From Thermoplasmata archaeon UBA61 (lineage in GTDB: Archaea > Thermoplasmatota > Thermoplasmata > Lutacidiplasmatales > UBA184): 64,000 nucleotides of DNA. The DNA lies in contig DASW01000002.1 of NCBI GenBank assembly GCA_002503985.1, positions 1-64,000 of the forward strand. The letters run 5' to 3'. This document shows, piece by piece, positions 15,790-28,210 of this stretch. The notes under the pieces are model-generated. The model was not told the origin of the DNA, did no database searches, and saw only the letters and a list, made by a program, of their open reading frames with translations. Position 1 is the first letter of the stretch. Each line of letters begins with the position of its first letter. A program made the translations under genes and the position numbers.

Positions 15790-16701
15790 ATGACGAGCGA
15801 GATGGTGTCGGGGCCCGACCTCGGGGCCGGCTATCTCCACCAGCTGTCCCAGGACCGGGACGGGGAGCGGACGACGTTTACCTACCATGCTCAGGACGGA
15901 GGCGCGGACGCGAACGGACCGCCCAAGGGCCCGCTTGACGTCTTCGGGTTCGTCCATCCCCCGTCGCCGTGCCTGTTCGGCGGACCCCGGTGCTGGCACC
16001 GTCGGTTCCTGCTCCCGTTCTCGGAGCTGGCCCGTGCGCGATCCGCATACAACCGGAACCGGTTCGTCCTCGCGACGATGCTCGACCAGGTCTACGAACA
16101 CGTCCCGGTCCGCGTCGAGAGCGCGCTCGAGGAGGTCCTCCGAAGGGTCTCGGGCCCGCTCGCCCAGGAAGGGGTCGAGTGGTACGTGGGCGGGTCGGCG
16201 GCCGCCGCCCTGCTCGGGGCCCGGGTCGCCCCGGGCGGCCTTGACCTGGGCACAACGCGCGCCGGCGTGGACCGGATCGCCGTGCTGCTCGCGGACTATC
16301 TCATCGAGCCGCTCGCCCCGACGGACTGGCCCGCGGCGGGGATCGTGCAGGGAGCCCGCGCCTTCGTGGGGACGTTCCGGGAGGGGGCGCGCGTGGAGTG
16401 GGCAGTGCCGCTAGAACCGCGGACCCCGGTTCCGTTCGAGGAATGGAGCGGTCGGGAGGGTGTCGCTCGCCTCACGAACGCTTCCTTCCGCGGGCACACG
16501 GTTCGGGTCACTCGACCCGAGTATGCTTTTGTCCGGGCTCACGAGAAGCGCCGACCCAGCGACGCCGAGGCGATTGCCGCCGTCGTCCGGCGGCTCGGGC
16601 CCGACACGGAGCTTCTCGATTCCCTGCTCGCACGCTCTCGCCTGCCGGCCCCCGAGCGGACGGCGGCCCGACGGCAGCTCTTCGGCGATACCACGGGATA
16701 G
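15790..16701 (+). CDS. uncharacterised protein with possible nucleotidyltransferase fold
   Basis: No firm family. The 303-residue protein has an N-terminal part (1-100) with GFVHPPSPCLFGGPRCWHRRF, containing Cys and His that could bind metal, then a region from about 135 with WYVGGSAAAALLGARVAPGGLDL. The GGS plus a following xDL resembles the active-site start of minimal nucleotidyltransferases, although the usual D-x-D is reduced to a single D in LDLGTT. The C-terminal part contains ARLTNASFRGHTVRVTRPEYAF, as in substrate-binding halves of such proteins. It is 88 bases upstream of the next start (16-base overlap absent) and could be co-transcribed with the nuclease gene, which also has its own TATA element. 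Confidence 0.6.
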   Translation: MTSEMVSGPDLGAGYLHQLSQDRDGERTTFTYHAQDGGADANGPPKGPLDVFGFVHPPSPCLFGGPRCWHRRFLLPFSELARARSAYNRNRFVLATMLDQVYEHVPVRVESALEEVLRRVSGPLAQEGVEWYVGGSAAAALLGARVAPGGLDLGTTRAGVDRIAVLLADYLIEPLAPTDWPAAGIVQGARAFVGTFREGARVEWAVPLEPRTPVPFEEWSGREGVARLTNASFRGHTVRVTRPEYAFVRAHEKRRPSDAEAIAAVVRRLGPDTELLDSLLARSRLPAPERTAARRQLFGDTTG

Positions 16702-16770
16702 CGTACGACCGGTCTCGCCGGTTTCGCGTGAAGGCGCACCTTCATAGACCTCGAGCCCGAGGCCCGAGGG

Positions 16771-17577
16771 ATGCTGGCCCCTCTTTCGGTCCCCGCTGCG
16801 GAGCACCTGACGCCCCACGACCTCGTCACCTATTTCCGGTGCCCGCACGAGATGGAGCTCGGGCGTGCCCTGCACGCGCTGCGGAACACCGGGACGCTCG
16901 GGCCGGTGCGCACTCCCCTCGACGTCGTCCCGCTCCGGCAGTCGCCGCTGTTCTCCCCGCCCCTCGGAAAGCTCACCGTGAACGAGGGCCGGCTCGACCT
17001 CTTCGACGACGACCGCTTGGTCTACGAGGACCCGGGCGAGGACGACCTCCCGATGCTGTTCCCCTCCGAACGCGTCCAGATCGACCCGAAGTTCACGAAC
17101 TCGCACAGCACGCTCGTGGACGCGGCGTGGGGGTTCGCCGGCCGCCCGGATTTCGTGATCCGACAGGCGGACGGAGAGTTCTATCCCGTCGAGTACAAGG
17201 AGACCCATCTCTTCGGCGGCTACCACGAGGCCCACGTCCGCCTCTTCGACACGATCCAGGCGGTCGCGGAGTGCCGCCTGGTCGAGGTCACGTTCGGTCG
17301 TCGTCCCGCGTTCGGTGTCGTCCTCTACGGGGACGAAGCCGGCGGCGGCCTCCACGAAGGTTGGGTTCGGGTGCCGTACGAGGAGGCGGAAGCCCACTGG
17401 CTCGAGTATGCGTTACGCCAGGTTCGCGAGGACCGCGTGCGAGCCCCGGTGCCGGCCGAGCGCAACTGCGTGAGCTGCGCGCCGAACGCCGAAGGGTACT
17501 GCCGGTTCGCGGCCGCGCGCCCGCCGGACGGCCGAGACCCCACGTCCCATCATGGGCCCAGCGGCTTCCGTCCCTGA
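16771..17577 (+). CDS. Cas4-like PD-(D/E)XK nuclease with C-terminal cysteines
   Basis: This 268-residue protein combines the marks of the Cas4/AddB-type nuclease family. An N-terminal YFRCPHEMELGR (near 21-32) holds the first cysteine. A nuclease core has GRPDFVI (near 124-130) and YPVEYKE (near 138-144), giving the D and E-x-K metal residues. The C-terminus carries CVSC and YCRF (near 231-246), so four cysteines could hold an iron-sulfur cluster. No CRISPR array or other cas gene is within the window, so a role in DNA repair or end processing is more likely. A TATA-like CTTCATAG lies about 28 bases upstream of the ATG. Confidence 0.78.
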   Translation: MLAPLSVPAAEHLTPHDLVTYFRCPHEMELGRALHALRNTGTLGPVRTPLDVVPLRQSPLFSPPLGKLTVNEGRLDLFDDDRLVYEDPGEDDLPMLFPSERVQIDPKFTNSHSTLVDAAWGFAGRPDFVIRQADGEFYPVEYKETHLFGGYHEAHVRLFDTIQAVAECRLVEVTFGRRPAFGVVLYGDEAGGGLHEGWVRVPYEEAEAHWLEYALRQVREDRVRAPVPAERNCVSCAPNAEGYCRFAAARPPDGRDPTSHHGPSGFRP

Positions 17578-17655
17578 CCCCGGCCCGGTCGCTGCGGTCC
17601 CCCGGAGCCCCCCGCCGGCGTCGGGGGAGCGCCCCGGAAGTTTCCCCGTCGCAGT

Positions 17656-17665
17656 GGTTAAATAG
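17656..17665 (+). promoter_or_regulatory. 23S rRNA promoter (TATA element)
   Basis: GGTTAAATAG is a good archaeal TATA match in GC-rich DNA, about 145 bases upstream of the processing stem. Transcription should begin near 17690. The leader then holds GC-rich hairpins, for example AGAGGCC-GG-GGCCTCT at about 17731-17746. Confidence 0.65.
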
Positions 17666-17799
17666 CGCCTCCCACTGGCACACGAGCCGCGCCACGGCGA
17701 AGCTGTTCGGTCGGCACATGCACCCGCAGAGGCCGGGGCCTCTCCGGGGAAGGGCGAGGGTCCCTTCGCCGACCTGGGGAAGGGGCCGATGACGCCGAT

Positions 17800-17829
17800 C
17801 ACACGCGTTCTGGACGCTTGTCAAGTGTA
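17800..17829 (+). other. 5' half of the 23S rRNA processing stem
   Basis: CACACGCGTTCTG (17800-17812) and TGTCAAGTGTA (17819-17829) pair perfectly with CAGAACGCGTGTG (20795-20807) and TACACTTGACA (20778-20788), leaving a 6-by-6 internal loop (GACGCT against GTTAAA). This is the long stem cut during archaeal rRNA maturation. The internal loop marks the likely cut region, but does not form an ideal bulge-helix-bulge by eye. Confidence 0.8.
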
Positions 17830-20777
<2,948 letters not shown>

Positions 20778-20819
20778 TACACTTGACAGTTAAACAGAAC
20801 GCGTGTGGTTTCTTTTTTT
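20778..20819 (+). terminator. 3' processing strand and T-run terminator after 23S rRNA
   Basis: The 3' halves of the processing stem (20778-20788 and 20795-20807) are followed at once by GGTTTCTTTTTTT (20808-20819), a T-run of the sort that ends archaeal transcripts. It is the clearest poly-T in the window. Confidence 0.75.
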
Positions 20820-20970
20820 GAAACCCCGGAAACCAACGGCGAGCCGACCGGCCCGAGAGCGTAAAGCGGCCTCCGTCCTCCGCCCGGGCGTGCCGTCGCT
20901 CGGGGTGTCGCGGAGCCACTGGCCCGTGGTCGCGTGGATCCGCCTTAAGCTCCCGTTCCGGCCGCCGCCG

Positions 20971-21270
20971 ATGACGCTCATGCCGGGCATCGCCCCTCCT
21001 CCCGACCCGCCGCTCGACATCCTCGTGCCGAACCCGGTCGCCACGGACCCACGCAAGCGGGTCTTCGCGTTCGAGCTCGAGAAAGAGGAGTGGGTCGTTC
21101 GGCTCGTCTGGGACGCGGACGACCCGGACCTATTGGAAGCGGAGTGCCGGGCACCGCTCTACGGTCAGCGGCTCCCGCGGTCGGACGTGCCGAAGTTCTG
21201 GGCCGTCGTGAAGGAGCTCGTCGCTCCCCTCGGGCCGCTTCCCGTCGAGTCGGCCGACCCCCGTCCGTAG
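20971..21270 (+). CDS. small hypothetical protein
   Basis: A 99-residue soluble protein of unknown function. After a Pro-rich start (MPGIAPPPDPPLDILVP) it has VFAFELEKEEWVVRLVWDADDPDLLEAECR, which looks like a small beta-rich domain, and then LPRSDVPKFWAVVKELV, a helix. The frame is open further upstream, but the ATG at 20971 lies about 26 bases after CCTTAAGC (20944-20950), fitting a leaderless start. The next gene starts 44 bases later. Confidence 0.6.
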   Translation: MTLMPGIAPPPDPPLDILVPNPVATDPRKRVFAFELEKEEWVVRLVWDADDPDLLEAECRAPLYGQRLPRSDVPKFWAVVKELVAPLGPLPVESADPRP

Positions 21271-21313
21271 CCGGCCCGCAGAGACTAAAGGGCCGACGAC
21301 CGTCGCGGCCTCC

Positions 21314-22135
21314 GTGCTTCGGGCGACGTTCCTGCATCTTCCCGGGATCGGCCCCGCGACCGAGGCCGACCTCTGGCAGTCGGGGTTCCGCGATTGGCGC
21401 GACCTGCTCGAACGGCCGGAGGCGCTCGGCCTGGGCGCGCCGACCCGCGCGCGTCTCGCGAACGAGCTCGCGCGCAGCGAGCAGGCGCTCGCCGAGCGGG
21501 ATGCGGGGTGGTTCGCCCGCCGCCTGCCGAACCGCGAGCACTGGCGTCTCTATCCGGCGTTCGCCGCCGAGACCGCCTACCTCGACATCGAGACCACCGG
21601 GCTCTCCCCGTACGGCGGGATCGTCACGGTCGTCACGGTCCACGGCGGCGGAGCGACCCGGACGTTCGTCGCGGGGGACGACCTCGAGGAGCTCCCCGCG
21701 TTCCTCGGTCGATACCAGGTCCTCGTCACGTTCAACGGGAGCCGGTTCGATGTCCCGTTCCTGCTCACGTCGTTCCCGCAGCTCCTCGTTCCCCCCGCGC
21801 ACATCGACCTACGGTTCCTGCTCTACCGGATCGGCCACGCCGGGGGGCTCAAACGGATCGAGCAGCGGCTCGGGGTCGGCGACCGGTCGGGGGTGGAGGG
21901 AGTCGATGGCCTGGATGCGGTCCGGCTCTGGCAGGAGTACCGCCGGGGGAGCGCCTCCGCGCTCGACCGTCTCGTCCGCTACAACCGCGCCGACACCGTG
22001 AACCTCGAACCGCTCCTCCACTACGCCGCCACCGAGCTCGAGCGTCGCGTCCTTCCCGGGGGGTCGCCGTCCGGGGCCGCCGCCGCCCGGAACGTTCCCC
22101 GACCCCCCTCGGGGCCGGGTCAGCCCCGGGGATAG
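21314..22135 (+). CDS. RNase H-fold exonuclease (YprB/COG3359-like)
   Basis: This 273-residue protein has an N-terminal helix-hairpin-helix-like segment (LHLPGIGPATEADLWQSGF, 7-25) and a DnaQ-type 3'-5' exonuclease core. Catalytic acidic residues are seen in YLDIETTGLSPYGG (near 93-106), TFNGSRFDVPFL (near 138-149), and VRYNRADTVNL near 222-232. The last 40 residues are a Pro/Gly/Ala-rich tail. It starts with GTG about 28 bases after GACTAAAG (21283-21290). It is probably a nuclease in DNA or RNA maintenance. The glycosyltransferase 8 bases downstream is likely co-transcribed. Confidence 0.82.
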   Translation: MLRATFLHLPGIGPATEADLWQSGFRDWRDLLERPEALGLGAPTRARLANELARSEQALAERDAGWFARRLPNREHWRLYPAFAAETAYLDIETTGLSPYGGIVTVVTVHGGGATRTFVAGDDLEELPAFLGRYQVLVTFNGSRFDVPFLLTSFPQLLVPPAHIDLRFLLYRIGHAGGLKRIEQRLGVGDRSGVEGVDGLDAVRLWQEYRRGSASALDRLVRYNRADTVNLEPLLHYAATELERRVLPGGSPSGAAAARNVPRPPSGPGQPRG

Positions 22136-22143
22136 GAGCTGCC

Positions 22144-23181
22144 GTGCCCGAGGGACCGGAGGTCGCCATCGTCATCGGGGCCTACCGTCGCGAGCGGTTC
22201 CTCCTGTCGGCGGTCCGTTCGGTCCTCGCGCAGACGCTCCCTCGCGAACGCTACGAGGTCGTCGTCACGAAGAGCTTCGCGAACCCGGAGATCGACCGGT
22301 TCCTCGAGCAGCAGCGGATCCCCACGCTCCTCGACGACGACCCTCGGATCGGCTCTTGGCTTCTCAAAGCGGTGGCCGCCACCCACGCTCCGTACCTGGC
22401 CTTCCTCGACGACGACGACGAGTTCGAGCCCGAGCGGCTCGCTCACGCCTTGGACGTCCTCCGGGCCGACCCGGGTCTCGGATTCTACCGCAATCGGGTC
22501 CGCGTGGTCGACGAACACGGCGACCCGGTCCCACCGGAAAAGTGGCGGTTCTACGCGGTCGACGATTACTTTGACGGCCGGGGACCGATCCCGGTACCGC
22601 CTCGCGACAAGAACGGCCTCGCCGAGCTGGGGCTCGAGCGGACCCGTGTGTCCTTCAACTCGAGCACGATGATCGTCCGTCGCGAGCTCCTCGAAGGAGA
22701 GCTCGGGGCCGCGTTCGCCCGGACCCAGCTACCGGACGTCGCGCTGTTCGTACTCGCGGCGGTCAGCCGGTTCGGCCTGTACTTGGACGACCGCCGGCTC
22801 ACGCGGTACCGCTACTACCCCGAGAACGTCACGAACCGCGTTCCCTGGCTTCAGCACGCCCACGAAGCGTACCGCGACCTCGCGGCCCTGGCGCAAGCGC
22901 ACGCGAACCCCGACCTCGCCGGTCGGCTCGCAAGGGTCTCCGAGCATTACGATCGCGTCTACCGTTCGGGAACGATCGTCGAACGGGTCAGGGCGGGAGC
23001 GGACCGACGTGAGGTCGCCCGGCTCGCCGGGGAGTACCTTCGGTTCCTGGGACACCACCCCGCCGAAAGGGAGCTCTCGCTCGAGGTGTGGGCGGCCGAG
23101 ATGTCCGCCGCGTCCTACCTCCTGGCCCCCGGGGTCGCCCGGCGGATGAGCACCCGTCAGGCGGCTCGACGCGACCCCTAG
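22144..23181 (+). CDS. family 2 glycosyltransferase
   Basis: A 345-residue GT-A glycosyltransferase. It opens with VAIVIGAYRRERFLLSAVRSVLAQTL, has the donor-binding AFLDDDDEFEPERLAHAL with the DxD-type cluster near 89-92, and a segment with SFNSSTMIVRRELL near 175. The C-terminal third is alpha-helical with no membrane segment. The GTG at 22144 fits the fold start and follows the exonuclease gene by 8 bases. It may act in surface glycan or protein glycosylation, but donor and acceptor are unknown. It overlaps the convergent methyltransferase by 4 bases. Confidence 0.82.
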   Translation: MPEGPEVAIVIGAYRRERFLLSAVRSVLAQTLPRERYEVVVTKSFANPEIDRFLEQQRIPTLLDDDPRIGSWLLKAVAATHAPYLAFLDDDDEFEPERLAHALDVLRADPGLGFYRNRVRVVDEHGDPVPPEKWRFYAVDDYFDGRGPIPVPPRDKNGLAELGLERTRVSFNSSTMIVRRELLEGELGAAFARTQLPDVALFVLAAVSRFGLYLDDRRLTRYRYYPENVTNRVPWLQHAHEAYRDLAALAQAHANPDLAGRLARVSEHYDRVYRSGTIVERVRAGADRREVARLAGEYLRFLGHHPAERELSLEVWAAEMSAASYLLAPGVARRMSTRQAARRDP

Positions 23182-24023
23182 GCGGCCTCAGCGACGCCCT
23201 CGGGAAGGGCGAACATCGAGCCCGTAGGAGGGGCCGGGACCCGCACTCCCTTCGGAGGTCGTGCACGACGTACCCGGGCCGCCGCGAGCAAGCAGTACTC
23301 ATGGGACGCGTCGATGTGCAGGTAGTGCCGGCCCAGCCGGCGGGCGACGGCCGCTACCGTCCCCGTTCCGCCGAACATGTCGAGGACCACGTTCCCGCGG
23401 TAGCTGTAGAACTTCACCAGACGCTCGATCAGCTCCTCGGGGAACGGCGCCGGGTGGCCACGGCGGTGCCGCTCCGGAGGGATCTGCCAGAACCCGTCGG
23501 AGAACTGCTCGAACTCCCGCGCGCTAATGTCGACCGCCTGAGGGTCACCGGGGAGGCGCCACTGTCCCTTCGAGAACACGAGCACGTACTCCCAGGACGG
23601 GACGATGTGCGGGTTGGACGGGCTCCGCCAGCTGCCCCAGGCCGTGCGCCGGCCCATCGTCTGCTTGTACCAGATGATCTCGGTCCGCATGATGTAGCCC
23701 AAGTCGCGGAGGTCGCGCGACAGGTCGTGGTGGATCGGGCGGAAGTTCTTGATCGAGGTCGGGGCGACGTTCAGGACGAACCGCCCGCCCGGTACCAGAA
23801 CGCGGTGGAGCGACTTCCAGACGTCCTTCAGCCACCGGAGGTACTCCTCCGGCGGCAGGTCGTCGGTGTACCCCCGATAGGGGATCCGAACGTTGTAGGG
23901 AGGACTTGTGATGGCCAGCTGGACCGACTCGGCCGGCAGCCGGTCGAGCACCTCGCGGGCGTCCCCCTCCACGATCCGGTCGAACCAGCGGGTCCCGGCG
24001 GCCCCTTCCGAGCGTTCCGCCAT
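23178..24023 (-). CDS. orphan DNA methyltransferase (beta-type, N4-cytosine or N6-adenine)
   Basis: The 281-residue protein has catalytic motif IV TSPPYN (near 39-44) before the SAM-binding motif FGGTGT (near 220-225), the order of beta-class enzymes. TSPPY is most typical of N4-cytosine methylation. Other marks are WLKDVWKSLHRVLVPGGRFVLNV and FYSYRGNVVLDMFGG. The basic middle (WGSWRSPSNPHIVPSWEYVLVFSKG) is common in such enzymes. No restriction enzyme lies nearby, so it may set an epigenetic mark. It lies 23 bases after the L-2-hydroxyglutarate oxidase stop on the same strand. Confidence 0.88.
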   Translation of the reverse strand: MAERSEGAAGTRWFDRIVEGDAREVLDRLPAESVQLAITSPPYNVRIPYRGYTDDLPPEEYLRWLKDVWKSLHRVLVPGGRFVLNVAPTSIKNFRPIHHDLSRDLRDLGYIMRTEIIWYKQTMGRRTAWGSWRSPSNPHIVPSWEYVLVFSKGQWRLPGDPQAVDISAREFEQFSDGFWQIPPERHRRGHPAPFPEELIERLVKFYSYRGNVVLDMFGGTGTVAAVARRLGRHYLHIDASHEYCLLAAARVRRARPPKGVRVPAPPTGSMFALPEGVAEAA

Positions 24024-24046
24024 CGTCGCGAGGACGATGAGGCCGT

Positions 24047-25291
24047 CTATGAGCGTTGGCCCGAACCGGCGGGCCCGGTCGAGACGGCTCCCCGCCGGAA
24101 GTTCGCCTCGTCGGCGACCCGACGCCCGATCGCGAACGCGGCCGTCGCCGCGGGGGAGGGTGCGTTGAGGACGTGGAGGGATTGCGGTCCCCGGACGAGC
24201 ACGAAATCATCCTCGAGAGAGCCGTCGGGTCGGACCGCCTGGGCCCGCACTCCCGAGGAGCGGCTGATGAGGTCGTTCTCCTCGACCGCCGGCCAAAGCC
24301 GACGGATGGCCGAGAGGAACTCCGCGGGGCTCCACGACTTCAGCCATTCCCGCGCCGCGTACATCCCGTAGCGACGCGCGAGACCGACCGTCCCCGGGAA
24401 GAGGGCCATGCGCGTCAGCTGGGCCGCCGTCCATTGGCCTCCCCGGTACCCCTCGCGAGAGAGGGCGAGCGCCGCATTCGGTCCCGCTAGGAGCTCGCCT
24501 TCCACCGTTGGGGTCAGATGGACTCCCAGGAACGGGACGTCGGGGTCGGGAACCGGGTAGACGAGGCAAGGGATCCGAGGGCGCAGCCGCTCACTGAGGT
24601 GGTAGAAGTCGCCGCGGAACGGAACGATGGAGACCGGTGAGCGGACCCCCATCATCTCCGCCAAGAGGTCCGACTCGAGACCACCACAGTTGATCACGTA
24701 GCGGGCGGCGACCTCCCCGGTCGGGGTATCCAGGTCCCAGCCCCCGTCCCGCCGCACGGCCGACCGCACCCCGCTCGATAGACGAGCATCGACCCCCTCC
24801 GCTTTCAGGAGGTCCATCAACCGCCGGGCCACCCCCGGGTAGTCGATGATCGCGGCCGAAGGGACCTCGACCGCGGCCACTCCCACTACCTCGGGGAGCC
24901 GGGTCTCGAGCTCGCCCGGGGAGAGTCTGCGGACGTCCGAGACGCCGTTGGCCCGAGCGCGTTCCTCGATCGTCGAAAGCTCGGGGACCTCCTCCGGCCG
25001 CGACGCAACGATCACTTTGCCGATCCGTTGGCACCGGATCCCCTCCCGGGTGGCGAAGTCGATCAGCGCGGCCCGCCCTTCCAGGCACAACCGGGCCTTG
25101 AGCGACCCCGGACGGTAGTAGACCCCCGAGTGGACGACGCCGCTGTTGTGCCCGGACTGATGGGCGGCGACAGCGTTCTCCTTCTCGAGGACCACCAGGG
25201 AAAGGTCCGGGTCTCGCTCGTGCAGCGCACGGGCTGTCGCGAGCCCCACTACACCGGCGCCGATGACCGCAACGTCGGCTTGATTACCCAT
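24047..25291 (-). CDS. lhgO: L-2-hydroxyglutarate oxidase/dehydrogenase (LhgO-like)
   Basis: An FAD enzyme of the DAO superfamily that oxidises L-2-hydroxyglutarate to 2-oxoglutarate. The N-terminal dinucleotide motif is VAVIGAGVVGLATARAL, followed by the family signature HQSGHNSGVVHSGVYYRPGSLKA near 44-66 with the flavin-contacting histidines, and PFRGDFYHL near 220. It has 414 residues, the normal length. The ATG at 25291 lies about 30 bases from a TATA element shared with the divergent transhydrogenase operon, so earlier in-frame starts are not used. A membrane-bound quinone acceptor is likely from the family. Confidence 0.9.
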   Translation of the reverse strand: MGNQADVAVIGAGVVGLATARALHERDPDLSLVVLEKENAVAAHQSGHNSGVVHSGVYYRPGSLKARLCLEGRAALIDFATREGIRCQRIGKVIVASRPEEVPELSTIEERARANGVSDVRRLSPGELETRLPEVVGVAAVEVPSAAIIDYPGVARRLMDLLKAEGVDARLSSGVRSAVRRDGGWDLDTPTGEVAARYVINCGGLESDLLAEMMGVRSPVSIVPFRGDFYHLSERLRPRIPCLVYPVPDPDVPFLGVHLTPTVEGELLAGPNAALALSREGYRGGQWTAAQLTRMALFPGTVGLARRYGMYAAREWLKSWSPAEFLSAIRRLWPAVEENDLISRSSGVRAQAVRPDGSLEDDFVLVRGPQSLHVLNAPSPAATAAFAIGRRVADEANFRRGAVSTGPAGSGQRS

Positions 25292-25317
25292 TCGGTCAAC
25301 CCCCGGACACATCAAGC

Positions 25318-25325
25318 GTATAATC
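25318..25325. promoter_or_regulatory. bidirectional TATA element between lhgO and pntAA
   Basis: GTATAATC reads as TATAAT on the plus strand and ATTATA on the minus strand. Its centre is about 30 bases from the lhgO ATG (25291) and about 32 from the pntAA ATG (25353), the leaderless spacing in both directions. No second TATA candidate is seen in the 61-base gap. Confidence 0.65.
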
Positions 25326-25352
25326 TCGTCCGCCAAAAGCCCCCCGATTCTT

Positions 25353-26495
25353 ATGGCAGTCCGGATCGTGGTACCTACTGAGGTCACCCCCGGCGAGAGA
25401 CGCGTTTCCCTCGTTCCCGACGTCGTCAAACAACTGACGAAGGCGGGGGTCGAGGTGGTCGTCGAGGCGGGGGCGGGGGCCAGTTCGGGGTACCCGGATG
25501 CCCTCTACACCGCGGTCGGAGCCCAGACCCAGACGGACCGCTCCGCCCTCTTCGGCTCGGCGGCGATCGTGCTCAAGGTCCAGGCTCCTACCCCCGAGGA
25601 GATCGGTTGGATGAAGCCCGGGACGGTCGTGGTCGCCCTCATGAACGCCAGCCGGTCGCTCGACCGCGTGGCGAAGATGCGGGACGCGAAGGTCACCGCG
25701 TTCGCCCTCGAGCTCCTCCCGCGGATCACGCGCGCCCAGAGCATGGACGTGCTCTCGTCCCAGGCGACCGCGGCGGGCTACCGCGCCATGCTCATCGGCG
25801 CGAGCCTGTCCCCGAAGTTCCTCCCGATGCTGACGACCGCGGCCGGCACGATCCGACCCGCCAAGGTCCTCATCTTGGGGGCCGGGGTCGCGGGTCTGTT
25901 CGCGATCGCCACGGCGCACCGGATGGGCGCGATCGTCGAAGGGTACGATGTCCGTCGGGCGGCGGGGGAGCAGGTCCGCAGCCTCGGGGCGAAGTTCCTC
26001 GAGCTCCAGATCAACGCCGAGGGCGCGGGTGGGTACGCCCGAGAGCTCACGGACGAGGAGAAGAAGCAGGAGCAAGCGATGGTCGCAAAGGCCGTTTCCG
26101 AAGCCGACGTCATCGTCACGACCGCCGCGATCCCTGGTCGCAAGGCTCCGGTGCTCATCCGCAAGGAGATGGTCGCCGCGATGCGGCCCGGGTCCGTCAT
26201 CGTCGACCTCGCCGCGGAGTCGGGCGGCAACTGCGAGCTCACGAAGCCGGGCGAGAACGTCGTGGTCAACTTGGTCACGATCGCCGGGCCCCTCAACCTT
26301 CCGAGCCAGCTCGCGTTCAACGCGAGCCAGATGTTCGCGAAGAACCTCGAATCGTTCCTTACCCTCCTATTCACGAGGGAGCATGCGCTCGTCACGGACT
26401 ACTCGGACGAGATCCTCGCCGCGAGCCTTCTCGTATCCAACGGCGTGGTGATGCACAAGCCGACCGCGGACCTGCTCTCCAAGGGGGCGGCGTAG
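25353..26495 (+). CDS. pntAA: NAD(P) transhydrogenase subunit alpha, part 1
   Basis: The NAD(H)-binding domain I of the proton-pumping transhydrogenase, in the three-gene form. The 380-residue soluble subunit starts RIVVPTEVTPGERRVSLVPD, has the conserved SMDVLSSQATAAGYRA near 130-145, and the Rossmann motif VLILGAGVAGLFAI near 172-185 followed by the mobile-loop region and RKAPVLI. The next gene follows without a gap. A shared TATA element lies about 30 bases upstream. Confidence 0.95.
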   Translation: MAVRIVVPTEVTPGERRVSLVPDVVKQLTKAGVEVVVEAGAGASSGYPDALYTAVGAQTQTDRSALFGSAAIVLKVQAPTPEEIGWMKPGTVVVALMNASRSLDRVAKMRDAKVTAFALELLPRITRAQSMDVLSSQATAAGYRAMLIGASLSPKFLPMLTTAAGTIRPAKVLILGAGVAGLFAIATAHRMGAIVEGYDVRRAAGEQVRSLGAKFLELQINAEGAGGYARELTDEEKKQEQAMVAKAVSEADVIVTTAAIPGRKAPVLIRKEMVAAMRPGSVIVDLAAESGGNCELTKPGENVVVNLVTIAGPLNLPSQLAFNASQMFAKNLESFLTLLFTREHALVTDYSDEILAASLLVSNGVVMHKPTADLLSKGAA

Positions 26496-26794
26496 ATGGC
26501 AGCAGACCTGTGGACAGCGCTGTTCATCGCGCTGCTCGCCGTGTTCGTCGGGTACGAGGTCATCAGCCGGGTCCCCACGCTCCTCCACACCCCGCTCATG
26601 AGCGGGTCGAACTTCATCCACGGGATCGTGCTGGTCGGGGGCATCGTAGCTCTCGGCCTCGCCAACAACGGGCCGGAGCTGGCGATCGGGCTCATCGCCA
26701 CGATCATGGGCGCGATGAACGTCACGGGCGGCTACGTCGTGACGGAACGCATCCTTGCGATGTTTGACCGCACCAAGAAGAAGGGAGGTCCCGC

Positions 26795-26798
<4 letters not shown>
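26496..26798 (+). CDS. pntAB: NAD(P) transhydrogenase subunit alpha, part 2
   Basis: The small membrane part of the transhydrogenase alpha chain. The 100 residues contain about three hydrophobic segments: LWTALFIALLAVFVGYEVI (5-23), FIHGIVLVGGIVALGLA (40-56) and LAIGLIATIMGAMNVTGGYV (61-80). It then ends in a basic tail. It helps form the proton channel with PntB. It starts directly after the pntAA stop and overlaps pntB by 4 bases (ATGA). Confidence 0.94.

Positions 26799-28196
<1,398 letters not shown>

Positions 28197-28210
<14 letters not shown>

Noticed and set aside
16771..17577. Cas4-like nuclease as evidence for a CRISPR locus
   Set aside because: No repeat array or other cas gene is present; stand-alone Cas4 relatives are common.
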